Positions 8,677 to 16,817 of a DNA stretch of 64,000 nt are shown piece after piece. The position numbers and the translations under genes were made by a program. Below the pieces are notes generated by a model, which ran no database searches, was not told the origin of the DNA, and saw nothing but the letters and a program-made list of their open reading frames with translations. Source of the stretch: Thiohalocapsa sp. GTDB lineage: Bacteria > Pseudomonadota > Gammaproteobacteria > Chromatiales > Chromatiaceae. Each line of letters opens with the position of its first letter. Position 1 is the first letter of the stretch. The stretch spans positions 25,529 through 89,528 of the forward strand of contig JAIPFF010000016.1 of NCBI GenBank assembly GCA_021736785.1, in the 5' to 3' direction.

Positions 8677-10686
8677 ATGGCTGATCCACTACCCGGCATC
8701 GTGCGGGCGGGCCGAGCCGTTTGCGGCACACTGGAGCAGGCCGAGCGTCGCGAATGGTGGCTCTCGAACGGACGCGGAGCCTATGCCGCCGGAACCATCG
8801 CCGGCACCTTGACGCGACGCTATCACGGGCTGCTGACCGCGGTGACCCGCCCGCCGCTCGGGCGAGCGCTGCTGCTCGCCAAAGCGGATGCGACAGTTCA
8901 CGACGGCGACACCCGCATCCCGTTGTTCGCAAACCGCTGGACCAGCGGCGCCGTGGCCCCGGGCGGACACGTGGACATCGAGTCGTTTCGGCTCGACGGC
9001 CGGATGCCGATGTGGGTGTTCGCGCGCGGCGCACTGCGCATCGAGCAACGCATCTGGCTCGAGCCCGGTATCGACCGCGTTTACGTGGCCTGGCGCCTGC
9101 TGGCCGGCAGCGCGGCCGGTCCCGCACCGCGACTGGATGTCGCATTGCTGGTGAACTGTCGCGACCATCACTCGGTGAGCGCCTCGGGCGCGCTCGCGCC
9201 ACGGCTCCATGCCGAACGGGACAGACTCGGCGTACATCATCCGCAGGGCGCCGTCGTTGTGATCCGCGCGCTGGGCGGCGACATCGCAGTCGACCCCGCC
9301 CGGATCGAGCAGTTCGACCTCCCGGCGGAGCGCGAGCGCGGCTTGGAGGATACAGACAATCACTTGCAGGTCGGGCGCGCGTCGCTCGCGCTGTCCGCGG
9401 AGCGCTGGATCGGAATCGCCGCCGGTGTCGATGACGTACCGCCGCTCGACCTCGGTGAGGCCATGCAGCGCCACCAGGCCCGCGACCGGGCACTCCTCGC
9501 CGTTCCGTGCGGGCGCCGCGGCCCTTTGCACGGCGCACCGGACTGGATTCGGCAACTGGTGCTTGCCGCGGATGGCTTCCTCATCGAGCGCTCTCTCGCG
9601 GGCGGCACGCGGGGCGCGTCGGTCATCGCCGGTTACCCATGGTTCGGCGACTGGGGCCGCGACAGCATGATCGCGCTGCCGGGGCTCGCGCTTGCCTGCG
9701 GGCGGACCGACTTCGCCCGCCGCATCCTCGACACCTTCGCCGGGCTCGAGGACGGCGGCATGCTCCCAAATGTGTTTCCGGGCGACGGCGAGAAACCCGC
9801 CTACAACACGGTCGACGCGGCGCTCTGGTACATCGAGGCATGGCGTGCCTACGTCGATGTCACCTCCGACTTCGCCGGCCTCGAGGCCGTATTCCCGGTG
9901 CTCGAGCGCATTGTCCGCGGCTACCGCAAAGGCACCCGCTACGGCATCCGCTGCGATCCCGACGACGGTCTGGTGAGTGCCGGCGAGCCCGGCGTGCAGC
10001 TGACGTGGATGGACGCCAAGGCCGGCGACTGGGTGGTCACGCCGCGGCATGGCAAGCCGGTGGAGATCAACGCCCTCTGGTACAACGCGTTGGTGGCGAT
10101 GGCCGGGCTCGCGCGCCGGCTCGCACGCGACCCGCAACCCTACGACGCCATGGCCGCCAAGGCCAAGACCGGTTTCCGTCGATATCTGCGAAACGACGGG
10201 CACGGCCTTCTCGACGTCCTCGACGGGCCGAACGGCGACGACAATGCGATCCGCCCGAATCAGCTCCTCGCCGTCAGCCTGCCGGCGTCGCCGCTGCAGC
10301 CGCAAGCGCAGGCACAAGTGGTTGCCGTCTGCGGACGCCTGTTGCTGACTTCCTACGGGCTACGCTCGCTCGCACCCGGACAGCCGGGCTACCGAAGTCG
10401 TTACCTAGGCGATGTGCTGGCCCGCGACGGCGCCTACCATCAAGGCACGGTCTGGGGATGGCTGCTCGGCCACTACGCGCTTGCGGAGTACCGACTCACC
10501 GGCGACGCGGTACTGGCCCGGAGCCGGCTTGCCCCGATCGCCGATCACCTGAACGACGCTGGGCTCGGCAATGTCAGCGAGATCTTCGACGCCGAGGCGC
10601 CGCATATGCCGCGCGGCGCCCCGGCCCAAGCCTGGTCGGTCGCCTGCGTGCTGGAGGCCTGGTGGCGCATCGCCAGCCCGCCCTAG
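8677..10686 (+). CDS. Glycogen debranching enzyme (amylo-alpha-1,6-glucosidase type)
   Basis: A 669-residue protein of the archaeal/bacterial GDE type: an N-terminal beta-sandwich domain (residues ~20-260, starting REWWLSNGRGAYAAGT) and a C-terminal (alpha/alpha)6 barrel (~290-665). Barrel motifs include YPWFGDWGRDSMIALPGL, NVFPGDGEKPAYNTVDAALW, LTWMDAKAGDWVVTPRHGK and the late HQGTVWGWLLGHY. The acidic residues in GDWGRD and TWMDAK are the expected catalytic region. The enzyme hydrolyses alpha-1,6 branch points of glycogen or limit dextrins in the cytoplasm. It stands alone, divergent from the binding-protein gene across 281 bp. No other glycogen gene is in the window. Confidence 0.92.
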   Translation: MADPLPGIVRAGRAVCGTLEQAERREWWLSNGRGAYAAGTIAGTLTRRYHGLLTAVTRPPLGRALLLAKADATVHDGDTRIPLFANRWTSGAVAPGGHVDIESFRLDGRMPMWVFARGALRIEQRIWLEPGIDRVYVAWRLLAGSAAGPAPRLDVALLVNCRDHHSVSASGALAPRLHAERDRLGVHHPQGAVVVIRALGGDIAVDPARIEQFDLPAERERGLEDTDNHLQVGRASLALSAERWIGIAAGVDDVPPLDLGEAMQRHQARDRALLAVPCGRRGPLHGAPDWIRQLVLAADGFLIERSLAGGTRGASVIAGYPWFGDWGRDSMIALPGLALACGRTDFARRILDTFAGLEDGGMLPNVFPGDGEKPAYNTVDAALWYIEAWRAYVDVTSDFAGLEAVFPVLERIVRGYRKGTRYGIRCDPDDGLVSAGEPGVQLTWMDAKAGDWVVTPRHGKPVEINALWYNALVAMAGLARRLARDPQPYDAMAAKAKTGFRRYLRNDGHGLLDVLDGPNGDDNAIRPNQLLAVSLPASPLQPQAQAQVVAVCGRLLLTSYGLRSLAPGQPGYRSRYLGDVLARDGAYHQGTVWGWLLGHYALAEYRLTGDAVLARSRLAPIADHLNDAGLGNVSEIFDAEAPHMPRGAPAQAWSVACVLEAWWRIASPP

Positions 10687-10891
10687 GCGATCCGAGCGCA
10701 TTCGCGGCACCACATCCGGCAGCGCGGCCGGACGCGCTGCAGGTCTTTGCGCGCTGACTCCGGTGCGCCCAGCCGCGCGTCGGCATTGGCGACACTCATG
10801 CTCGGCCATTACGCGCCCGGCTTGCATTGTGCCGGTCGATGCGGCATTTCTTTGCCAGACAATGCGCTTACCGACAACAAGGCTCTTCCCG

Positions 10892-11557
10892 ATGCGCTAT
10901 GACGCGCTCATTCGACAGACCTGGCGCGACTGCCGCCATCCCGCCTCGGCGCCGGCGTCGACGCCTGCGCAGCCGGCGCTGATACGGGAGCTGGTGCGCT
11001 GCGCCGTACTTGCCCCGTCGAGCCACAATACTCAGTGCTGGCGTTTCGAGCCGCGCGCCGACGGCATCCGCGTCCGACCCGATCTGTCGCGGCGCTGCCC
11101 GGCGGTCGACCCGGATGATCATCATCTATATCTGTCCGTGGGCTGCGCCGTGGAAAACCTGCAGATCGCGGCGCGAGCGCAGGGACTGGCAGGAGAAGCG
11201 ACCTTAGAAGCTTGGCCTGCCGCGCCCGCCGACGGCGATTTCGACGGCGCGCGCCGCTCCGAGCGCATGACAGGCTCGGCAACCGGTCAAGAGACTGCAT
11301 CGCAACGCGACCTCGGCACCGGGATCGGGACCGGGACCGGCACCCGAGCGGGACCGGATTGCCGCGGCGCGGACGGCACCGTCACTTGCTCCCGCGTCGC
11401 CCTGACGCCGGACCAGCCCCGGGTAAGCCCGCTCTACCAAGCCATCCCGCGGCGCCAATTGGGCAGCGCGCGGGCGCATCTCGTCGTGCGATTCGGCCGC
11501 GGCCCGGAGATGCCGAGGTCCCTGCGACGCCCGCTCCACGAGGTGATCGACGACTGA
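10892..11557 (+). pseudogene. Truncated Acg-type nitroreductase
   Basis: The first ~100 residues match the N-terminus of Acg-family FMN-binding nitroreductases well: CAVLAPSSHNTQCWRFE, SRRCPAVDPDDHHLYLSVGCAVENL. After that, a low-complexity insertion rich in Gly, Thr and Arg (around residues 125-160, encoded by repeated gggaccgg-like units) interrupts the fold. A family-like segment resumes at VSPLYQAIPRRQ, and the frame stops at residue 221. Acg proteins are about 330 residues, so the FMN-binding C-terminal half is missing. No continuation is evident in the other frames before the next gene at 11685. I call it a decaying gene. A real short protein cannot be ruled out. Confidence 0.6.
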
Positions 11558-11684
11558 TGGAGCAGCGCGACGCGGATGGCCGACGCAGGTGCCCGATGCG
11601 CAGCCGTGACCGGCAGCGCGGGGCGAGCCGCATCATGGGTCGCGTCGGACTCGACTGTCGTTGGCGCAGGGCGCGCGTGTGACC

Positions 11685-12542
11685 ATGTGGACCAGGCTCG
11701 CAATCGCGGCAGGCAGCGCCTTGGCGGCGGCGGGCGCCGGCACGCTGCGCCGCGGCGCGGCGCGCCGGCGAGCCGACACGCGGCGTCTGCGCGGGGCACT
11801 GGAAGCAGCTCGCGAGCCGTCATCCCCCGAGGGCTTCGACCCCGGCGCGATTCGGGATCTGCCGGCTCCGGTGCAACGCTACTTTCGCGCCGTACTGCAG
11901 CCGGGTCAACGCCCGGTACTCGCAGTCAGCCTTGCGCAAACGGGCCGCTTCAACCTGGCCGAAAGCGGGGATCAGTGGAAATCCTTCGACGCGACGCAGA
12001 GGATCGTGACGCATCGACCCGGCTTCCTGTGGCAGGCCCGCATTCGCTTTATGCCGGGCATCGCGGTCTTCGTGCACGACGCCTACATCGCCGGACAGGG
12101 CAGCCTGCGCGCGGCACTGCTGGGGCTGATCCCGCTGGTGCGGCTCGGCGGCGCGCCGGAGTTGGCGCAGGCCGAGCTGATGCGCTTCCTCGCAGAGGCG
12201 GTCTGGTACCCGACGGCGCTGCTGCCGGCGCAGGGCGTGCAATGGGAGCCGGTCGATGCCCGGCACGCCAAGGCGACCCTGCGAGACGGGCAGACGCAGG
12301 CCTCGGTGGTGTTCGGTTTCGGCAACGACGGGCTCATCGCCACGGTCCGCGCAGACGCGCGGGCACGCAACGTCGGCGGGCTCTGGGTGCCGACACCCTG
12401 GGAGGGACGCTGGCAGGACTACGTCCTGCGCGACGGTATCCGTGTTCCGCTGCGCGGCGAAGTAGCCTGGATTCTGCCGACCGGCTACAGGCCCTATTGG
12501 CGCGGGCGCGTGACGCGGATCGACCTCGAGCCCGCGCCGTGA
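11685..12542 (+). CDS. DUF6544/DUF6920-like conserved protein
   Basis: A 285-residue protein with a weak N-terminal hydrophobic stretch followed by an arginine-rich region. It then matches the conserved family pattern: LPAPVQRYFRAVL, GFLWQARIRFMPGIAVFVHDAYIAG, ELMRFLAEAVWYPTALL, VPTPWEGRWQDY, VPLRGEVAWILPTGYRPYWRGRV. Proteins of this kind are annotated only as DUF6544 or DUF6920; no biochemical function is known. The frame opens at 11661; I prefer ATG 11685, but no strong ribosome binding site supports either. It directly follows the truncated nitroreductase. Confidence 0.8.
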   Translation: MWTRLAIAAGSALAAAGAGTLRRGAARRRADTRRLRGALEAAREPSSPEGFDPGAIRDLPAPVQRYFRAVLQPGQRPVLAVSLAQTGRFNLAESGDQWKSFDATQRIVTHRPGFLWQARIRFMPGIAVFVHDAYIAGQGSLRAALLGLIPLVRLGGAPELAQAELMRFLAEAVWYPTALLPAQGVQWEPVDARHAKATLRDGQTQASVVFGFGNDGLIATVRADARARNVGGLWVPTPWEGRWQDYVLRDGIRVPLRGEVAWILPTGYRPYWRGRVTRIDLEPAP

Positions 12543-12664
12543 GCGCGGCGCGTGCGCGCCCGGAACGTGGCGGTGCTCGGGCGCGCCGAATGCGCGGCCC
12601 CACGCTCACCGAGCCCGCGGACCCCCCTCGCGCACGGTCTCGGGACGAGTCGCGCAGCCGCGGG

Positions 12665-13585
12665 TCAGCAGGATTTGCAAAGCTCGATTCGGGTCTCGAT
12701 CGGCAGATCGTCGCGGCGCGCCCACTCCAGCATCGAGCCGTCATAGAGCCGCGCCTTGTCGTTGCCGAGCACGGCGTAAGCCGCGAACCAGGTCAGCGCC
12801 GCTCGGTTGCCGCTGTGGCAGAAGTGGATTTGCTCGCCTTGCGCCGTCACGTCGCGCGCCTCGAACAAGGACTTCAGCGCCCCGGCAGAGCGCAGCTTGC
12901 CCGAGCCATCCTCGGCCAGCCAGTCGTAGGGCAGGTTGCGGGCACCGGGGATCGTCCCGGGCCGCTCGGCCTTATCGCCGGTGTAGACACCGACGAACTC
13001 GCCCTCGCTGCGGGCGTCGACCGGCAGCACGCCGGAGTCCACCGCGGCACGAACCTGCTCGGCGCTGGGGATCAGCTCCGGGCGCAGTGCCGCCGTGAAC
13101 GTCGCCGGCGCGCGGGAGGATCCGCCCTGCGCCAGACGGCCGCCGGCCTCGGCGTAGGCCACCAGTCCTCCGTCGAGCACGCCGAGCGCATCGTGTCCCA
13201 GCACCTTGAAGGTCCAGAATACCCGCGCCGCGGCGGCCAGATCACCGGAGCCCCGCCCGGTGGGAACGATGACGACGCGGCTGTCGTTGCCGATGCCGGC
13301 GCCGCCGATCATCGCTTCCAGACGATCGACCGGCGGCAGCATCGAAGGCAGTTGCCCGCGCCCGCCCTTGGTGCGCCATTGCTCGTACGGAAGATTGACG
13401 GCACCGGGCACGTGGAAGCGCGCGTAGTCCTTCGGGCTTTGTATGTCGACGACGACCACATCGCCCGCGTCCAGGTTCGACTTGAGCCAGCCGGCGTCGA
13501 CGACGGGGCCGAAACCGTCCGCGGACACAAGCGCCGTCGCGAGCAGCAGAAACATGCCGAGCAGCGGCCGTAAGGGTCTGATCAT
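12665..13585 (-). CDS. Exported two-domain rhodanese (thiosulfate sulfurtransferase)
   Basis: A 306-residue sulfurtransferase with a signal peptide (hydrophobic residues 8-21, likely cleaved near VSA-DG), so it acts in the periplasm. Two rhodanese domains are visible. The first (about 25-150) contains DYARFHVPGAVNLPY but lacks an active cysteine. The second (about 160-300) carries the active-site loop CHSGNRAA. This arrangement is normal for thiosulfate or mercaptopyruvate sulfurtransferases; the loop fits thiosulfate-type enzymes. The start ATG 13585 has AAGG seven bases upstream, and the signal peptide begins there; the frame itself is open to 13750. The C-terminus ends in LCKSC. Confidence 0.9.
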   Translation of the reverse strand: MIRPLRPLLGMFLLLATALVSADGFGPVVDAGWLKSNLDAGDVVVVDIQSPKDYARFHVPGAVNLPYEQWRTKGGRGQLPSMLPPVDRLEAMIGGAGIGNDSRVVIVPTGRGSGDLAAAARVFWTFKVLGHDALGVLDGGLVAYAEAGGRLAQGGSSRAPATFTAALRPELIPSAEQVRAAVDSGVLPVDARSEGEFVGVYTGDKAERPGTIPGARNLPYDWLAEDGSGKLRSAGALKSLFEARDVTAQGEQIHFCHSGNRAALTWFAAYAVLGNDKARLYDGSMLEWARRDDLPIETRIELCKSC

Positions 13586-13753
13586 GGGATACCTTCGGGA
13601 GCAGAGTCGAATGGCGACGTGCCGGGGAAAATAGGTGTGCCCGGGCCGCGCTTCAACGAGACCCGTTCCGAAGGACGCGCAGAACATAACCGAGCAGCCC
13701 CCCGGCGCCCGCGGCGACGGCAACCGGGCCGCCGTGCGGAGACAGCGCAAAAT

Positions 13754-14011
13754 TCAGTCGCGCTGATTGTCTTTTTTCGATTCCGAGCCGCCGAGCCCGG
13801 CCGTCATCAGCCGCTGCATCATTTCCATGCCGGCAAGGCTGCTGCTGAGATAGGGCTGGAACAGCTTCAGCGGATCGTACCCTTCCACACCCTGGTTGAT
13901 GCGCTCGCGGATATCCTCCATCAGCTGGCGCTGGAACGCATCGACGTCGGGCAACCCCATCAGCTTGCGCATCTCGTCGGGCGTGATGTCGATATCGATC
14001 TTGATGTTCAT
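13754..14011 (-). CDS. DUF6489-like small conserved protein
   Basis: An 85-residue acidic, probably helical protein. The N-terminal pattern MNIKIDIDITPDEMRKLMGLPDVDAFQ resembles DUF6489 proteins, which share a short beta-strand followed by P-E-E-hydrophobic and GLPDV. The tail (SESKKDNQRD) is polar. Its function is unknown. The annotated start is ATG 14011; the longer open frame reaching 14221 overlaps the neighbouring gene and is Arg/Ala rich, so it is not credible. The gene upstream on this strand is a hypothetical ending at 14064. Confidence 0.7.
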   Translation of the reverse strand: MNIKIDIDITPDEMRKLMGLPDVDAFQRQLMEDIRERINQGVEGYDPLKLFQPYLSSSLAGMEMMQRLMTAGLGGSESKKDNQRD

Positions 14012-14063
14012 GGCAACCCTTCGAAAGCCTGTTTGCACCGGCGGCGCGCCCGGTGCGGGATGA

Positions 14064-14543
14064 TCAGTGGCGGCTGGCGCGGGGCGGCAATTCGCGCGGC
14101 ATGGGCTCTTCGATGACGAGCCCGCGGCGCACGCGCCGCCCGAGCAGCACGCAGGCCCGCTCGAAAGTGCGCTCTGCCTCGCGGGCGTGCCACTCCCAAT
14201 CGAGCGGCGCCGCGTTCGCACGTACCGAGAAATGGCCCGCCGTAATCACGCGCCCGATTCGGATTTCCACCGTCCAGTCATGCCAAACGGCGCCGGCCTC
14301 CTCTTCGTCGGCGAATTCCTGCTCGACGAGCCGGATCGCATTGTTGCCGGCATCATCCATGACCACCACCTGGGAAATCAGGGCGTCTTCGTCGACACAG
14401 CTCTCCCATCCCGTGTGGACCGCGCTCGCATTGTCCATCAACGCGTGGACCAGCAGTTCCGGCGTAAGCTTGAGTTGCAGCGGCATGTCCCAGTCGGGAT
14501 CGGCGGAGTCGGCATAGGAGCCGGCGGCGATATCATCGGTCAT
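14064..14543 (-). CDS. Conserved hypothetical protein
   Basis: A 159-residue soluble acidic protein that I do not recognise. It has no signal peptide or membrane segment. A central stretch resembles a beta-rich fold (DWTVEIRIGRVITAGHFSVRAN), and the C-terminal part is helical and basic. The start is ATG 14543 (MTDDIAAG); upstream in-frame sequence to 14654 is arginine-rich and atypical. It is followed 52 bp later by the DUF6489-like gene on the same strand, so the two may be cotranscribed. Confidence 0.6.
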   Translation of the reverse strand: MTDDIAAGSYADSADPDWDMPLQLKLTPELLVHALMDNASAVHTGWESCVDEDALISQVVVMDDAGNNAIRLVEQEFADEEEAGAVWHDWTVEIRIGRVITAGHFSVRANAAPLDWEWHAREAERTFERACVLLGRRVRRGLVIEEPMPRELPPRASRH

Positions 14544-14721
14544 GGTGGGTGAACCGGCCTCGTGTGTTGCAATAGAGCGTCCTGCCGCGCAGCCGTCCCG
14601 CGGCACCTTGCCGGGAGCGCGCCGGAGCAGCGCGTGCCGGCGTCGGCGCGGCAACGAACCGTTCGCCCCGGCACGCGGCCATGCGCGGCGCGTACCGATA
14701 CTTTAACTCCGAGGAGCAGTG

Positions 14722-15045
14722 ATGTCTGTGTTGTTGGAGCTCAGCATCTTTCCGGTCGACCGCGGGGAGGCGCTGAGCGCCTATGTGGCACCGGTGGTCG
14801 AGATGATCGCGGCCAGCGGTCACCCGTATCAACTCACCGCGATGGGCACGCTGGTGGAGACCGCCGAGATCGAGGAGGCAACGGCGCTGATCGCCGAGGC
14901 CCATCGTCTTCTGGCACAAGCGGGCTGCCGGCGTGTCTATGCCACCGCCAAGCTCGACAGCCGCGACGGTCCGCCGGGACGACTGCAGGCAAAGACCCGC
15001 AGCGTCGAGCAGCGCCTGAAAGGCGCCGCCGGCACATCGGACTAA
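14722..15045 (+). CDS. Thiamine-binding protein family (UPF0045/MTH1187)
   Basis: A 107-residue ferredoxin-fold protein of the UPF0045 / Thiamine_BP family. The start (SVLLELSIFPVDRG), the conserved GHPYQLTAMGTLVE and the later AKLDSRDG segment are diagnostic. Members form tetramers and some bind thiamine or related pyrimidines; the cellular role is unclear. GAGGAG lies five bases before ATG 14722; a GTG immediately before it (14719) is too close to the ribosome binding site. It precedes a phosphoesterase gene by about 87 bp on the same strand. Confidence 0.85.
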   Translation: MSVLLELSIFPVDRGEALSAYVAPVVEMIAASGHPYQLTAMGTLVETAEIEEATALIAEAHRLLAQAGCRRVYATAKLDSRDGPPGRLQAKTRSVEQRLKGAAGTSD

Positions 15046-15132
15046 GCGCACGCCGGATGGCGCATCCGCGCGGTATATGGCCGGACCGCGTGCCGGCATC
15101 CCCAACGGACGCTCAGCGTCGAGGACAGACTT

Positions 15133-15966
15133 ATGAAGGTTGCGGTCTTTAGCGATGTACAAGCCAATCTGCCGGCCATGGAGGCGGCGATCGAAGACAT
15201 CGAATCCTGGGCGCCCGATCTGGTGATCATGGCCGGCGATTTGGTCAATCGCGGGCCGGACAGTCTCGGCTGCCTGCAACTTTTCGACGACAAACGGCGT
15301 ACGCAGGGCTGGCTGCCGATCAACGGCAACCACGAGCACTGGGTGCTGCGCTGCGGCATCGAGGCACCGGAATCGGACGCGGACCGGGAGATTCGTCGAT
15401 TCACCGACTGGGCCTGGCACCAGGTCGCGGAGCATGCGGATCTGATGCGGGACTGGCCCGATCATCTTTGCTTCCATCCTCCGGGGGCCGACGCGTGGGT
15501 GCACGTCACCCATGGCACCATGGCCGGTAATCGCGACGGCATCACCCCGGGCACCACGGACGCCTCGCTCGAGGGAAAGCTGCCGGAAGGCGTGGCGCTG
15601 TTCATCGCCGGGCATACGCACCGTGTGCATCAACGCCGGACTCAAGACATGGACGTGGTCAACGTCGGCTCGGTGGGCTCGCCCTTCGACGGCGATCCGC
15701 GCGGCAGCTATGGGCGATTCACCTGGCGCGACGGGCGCTGGCGGACCGAGATCGTGCGGGTGGCTTACGACCGGGACCGGGCCGCCAGGGATTTCGAGGA
15801 TTCGGGCTTCCTCGACGAGGGCGGACCGCTGGCGCGGCTGATCTATTTGGAATGGCAGCGGGCGCAGTTGCTGATCGGCGGCTGGCGCGAAGGGTATCAG
15901 CAGGCCGTGCTGAACGGGGAGATCACACTGCAGGCGTCGGTGGATCGCTATCTGTCGACACTGTGA
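15133..15966 (+). CDS. Calcineurin-like metallophosphoesterase with altered first motif
   Basis: A 277-residue metallophosphoesterase. The order of motifs is VFSDVQANLPA (1-14), GDLVNRGPDS, GNHEHW, HVTHG and GHTHR, followed by NVGSVGSPFDGDPRGSYGRF, as in YfcE/DNA-repair-type phosphoesterases. The usual first motif is D-x-H; here it is D-V-Q, so the His ligand to one metal is glutamine. The other ligands (GD, GNHE, H, GHTH) are intact. The substrate is unknown. The start is ATG 15133 following a weak GAGG; the N-terminus of the fold begins immediately. Confidence 0.88.
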   Translation: MKVAVFSDVQANLPAMEAAIEDIESWAPDLVIMAGDLVNRGPDSLGCLQLFDDKRRTQGWLPINGNHEHWVLRCGIEAPESDADREIRRFTDWAWHQVAEHADLMRDWPDHLCFHPPGADAWVHVTHGTMAGNRDGITPGTTDASLEGKLPEGVALFIAGHTHRVHQRRTQDMDVVNVGSVGSPFDGDPRGSYGRFTWRDGRWRTEIVRVAYDRDRAARDFEDSGFLDEGGPLARLIYLEWQRAQLLIGGWREGYQQAVLNGEITLQASVDRYLSTL

Positions 15967-16094
15967 TGCCGCGTTGCCGAGGAGGCCGCGGCGCCGCGGG
16001 CCCGTCCACGACGCGCGCTGTTCGCGGTCCTCGGCCGAGCCCTGCCGAACCCTCCCGCCGACCGATCCGATCGACGCCGCCCTTCGCCCCGGGA

Positions 16095-16289
16095 TCAGTC
16101 ATCGCGGCCGCCGCGCGGCAGCACGTCGAGGTCGCGGGCGGCGACGGCCATCAGGCAAGAGCCGGTCACCAGGCCCCAGAGGACCAACATGATCCATGGC
16201 TCTTGGGCCAGCGCGCGGGCCCCGTAGATGGAGGCGGTCAAGAGCGCGAACGAGGCAGCGAGGGTCGTACCGATGAAAACAGGCAACAT
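16095..16289 (-). CDS. Small two-TM membrane protein
   Basis: A 64-residue protein with two hydrophobic segments (about residues 3-24 and 32-50, LPVFIGTTLAASFALLTASIYG and WIMLVLWGLVTGSCLMAV) and a charged C-terminus. I recognise no family. ATG 16289 has GGAAGG seven bases upstream, which supports it over the ATG at 16304. A perfect 7-bp-arm palindrome lies 34-53 bp upstream of this start in AT-rich DNA, which suggests regulated expression. Confidence 0.55.
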   Translation of the reverse strand: MLPVFIGTTLAASFALLTASIYGARALAQEPWIMLVLWGLVTGSCLMAVAARDLDVLPRGGRDD

Positions 16290-16322
16290 AACTGTACCTT
16301 CCATACAACAAGTGTTGCCTGA

Positions 16323-16342
16323 ATATTAGTCATGGCTAATAT
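16323..16342. promoter_or_regulatory. Perfect palindrome, possible operator
   Basis: ATATTAG-TCATGG-CTAATAT: two 7-base arms in perfect inverted symmetry around six bases, in an AT-rich patch just upstream of the small membrane-protein gene on the minus strand. It has the size and symmetry of a dimeric repressor site. I cannot assign a regulator. Confidence 0.4.
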
Positions 16343-16693
16343 AAAGCGCAAGCCAGAAAGACCCGAAATGCGCGAACGGTTACAATTTTTTTCTTTTTTG
16401 CACAGACCGTTACGTTTCGATACATTCTCCGCCCCGTATCCTGGGCGTTTTCCGACCACAGGATAACCGCCCGGACCCGACAGAAGCGTATTTACAACAG
16501 AACGTCAATTCCGGCCGATGTCGTCGTCGCCGCTCGGTCAGACAGCGGTCGATAGGGCGGTCGCATCTCGCGCCGGGCCCGGCGCCAGCCGCCCTCCCGG
16601 CCAGCCGCCCACCAAGCCGGTGGCCGCTACCGCCGCCGCGCCTGCACCGGCAGCAACCGCGACCCGCGGCAGGCACCAACCGGCGCTGCCCGA

Positions 16694-16722
16694 TTGACAT
16701 CGCGCCGCACAGACACAACGAT
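16694..16722 (+). promoter_or_regulatory. Possible sigma-70 promoter for cfa
   Basis: TTGACA, a 17-base spacer and a weak -10 (AACGAT), about 95 bp upstream of the cfa start. The -35 is perfect but the -10 matches only three of six positions. A CCACAA-ATCGC-TTGTGG hairpin (16733-16749) would lie in the transcript leader. Confidence 0.35.
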
Positions 16723-16817
16723 CTTGGCGAGTCCACAAATCGCTTGTGGTAATCGTTCTTAGCCGTCGAGACCAGATGCTCGACGACCCCGTAGTTGCCG
16801 AATCGGAGGAGCCGCCG

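Larger units (their letters stand above)
16290..16817. other. Intergenic region with AT-rich block and cfa leader
   Basis: This 528 bp gap holds no convincing gene. Its first ~170 bp (16300-16460) are strikingly AT-rich for this genome, with two poly-T runs around 16386-16400, a palindrome (16323-16342) and a repeated CGGTTAC/CCGTTAC pair. The middle is GC-rich with Pro/Ala-type shadow frames only. The last ~130 bp contain a possible cfa promoter and a CCACAA/TTGTGG hairpin. Confidence 0.6.

Noticed and set aside
8689..10317. 542-residue frame on the minus strand
   Set aside because: It is antisense to the glycogen debranching gene and has shadow-type composition (Val/Gly/Arg/His) without motifs.
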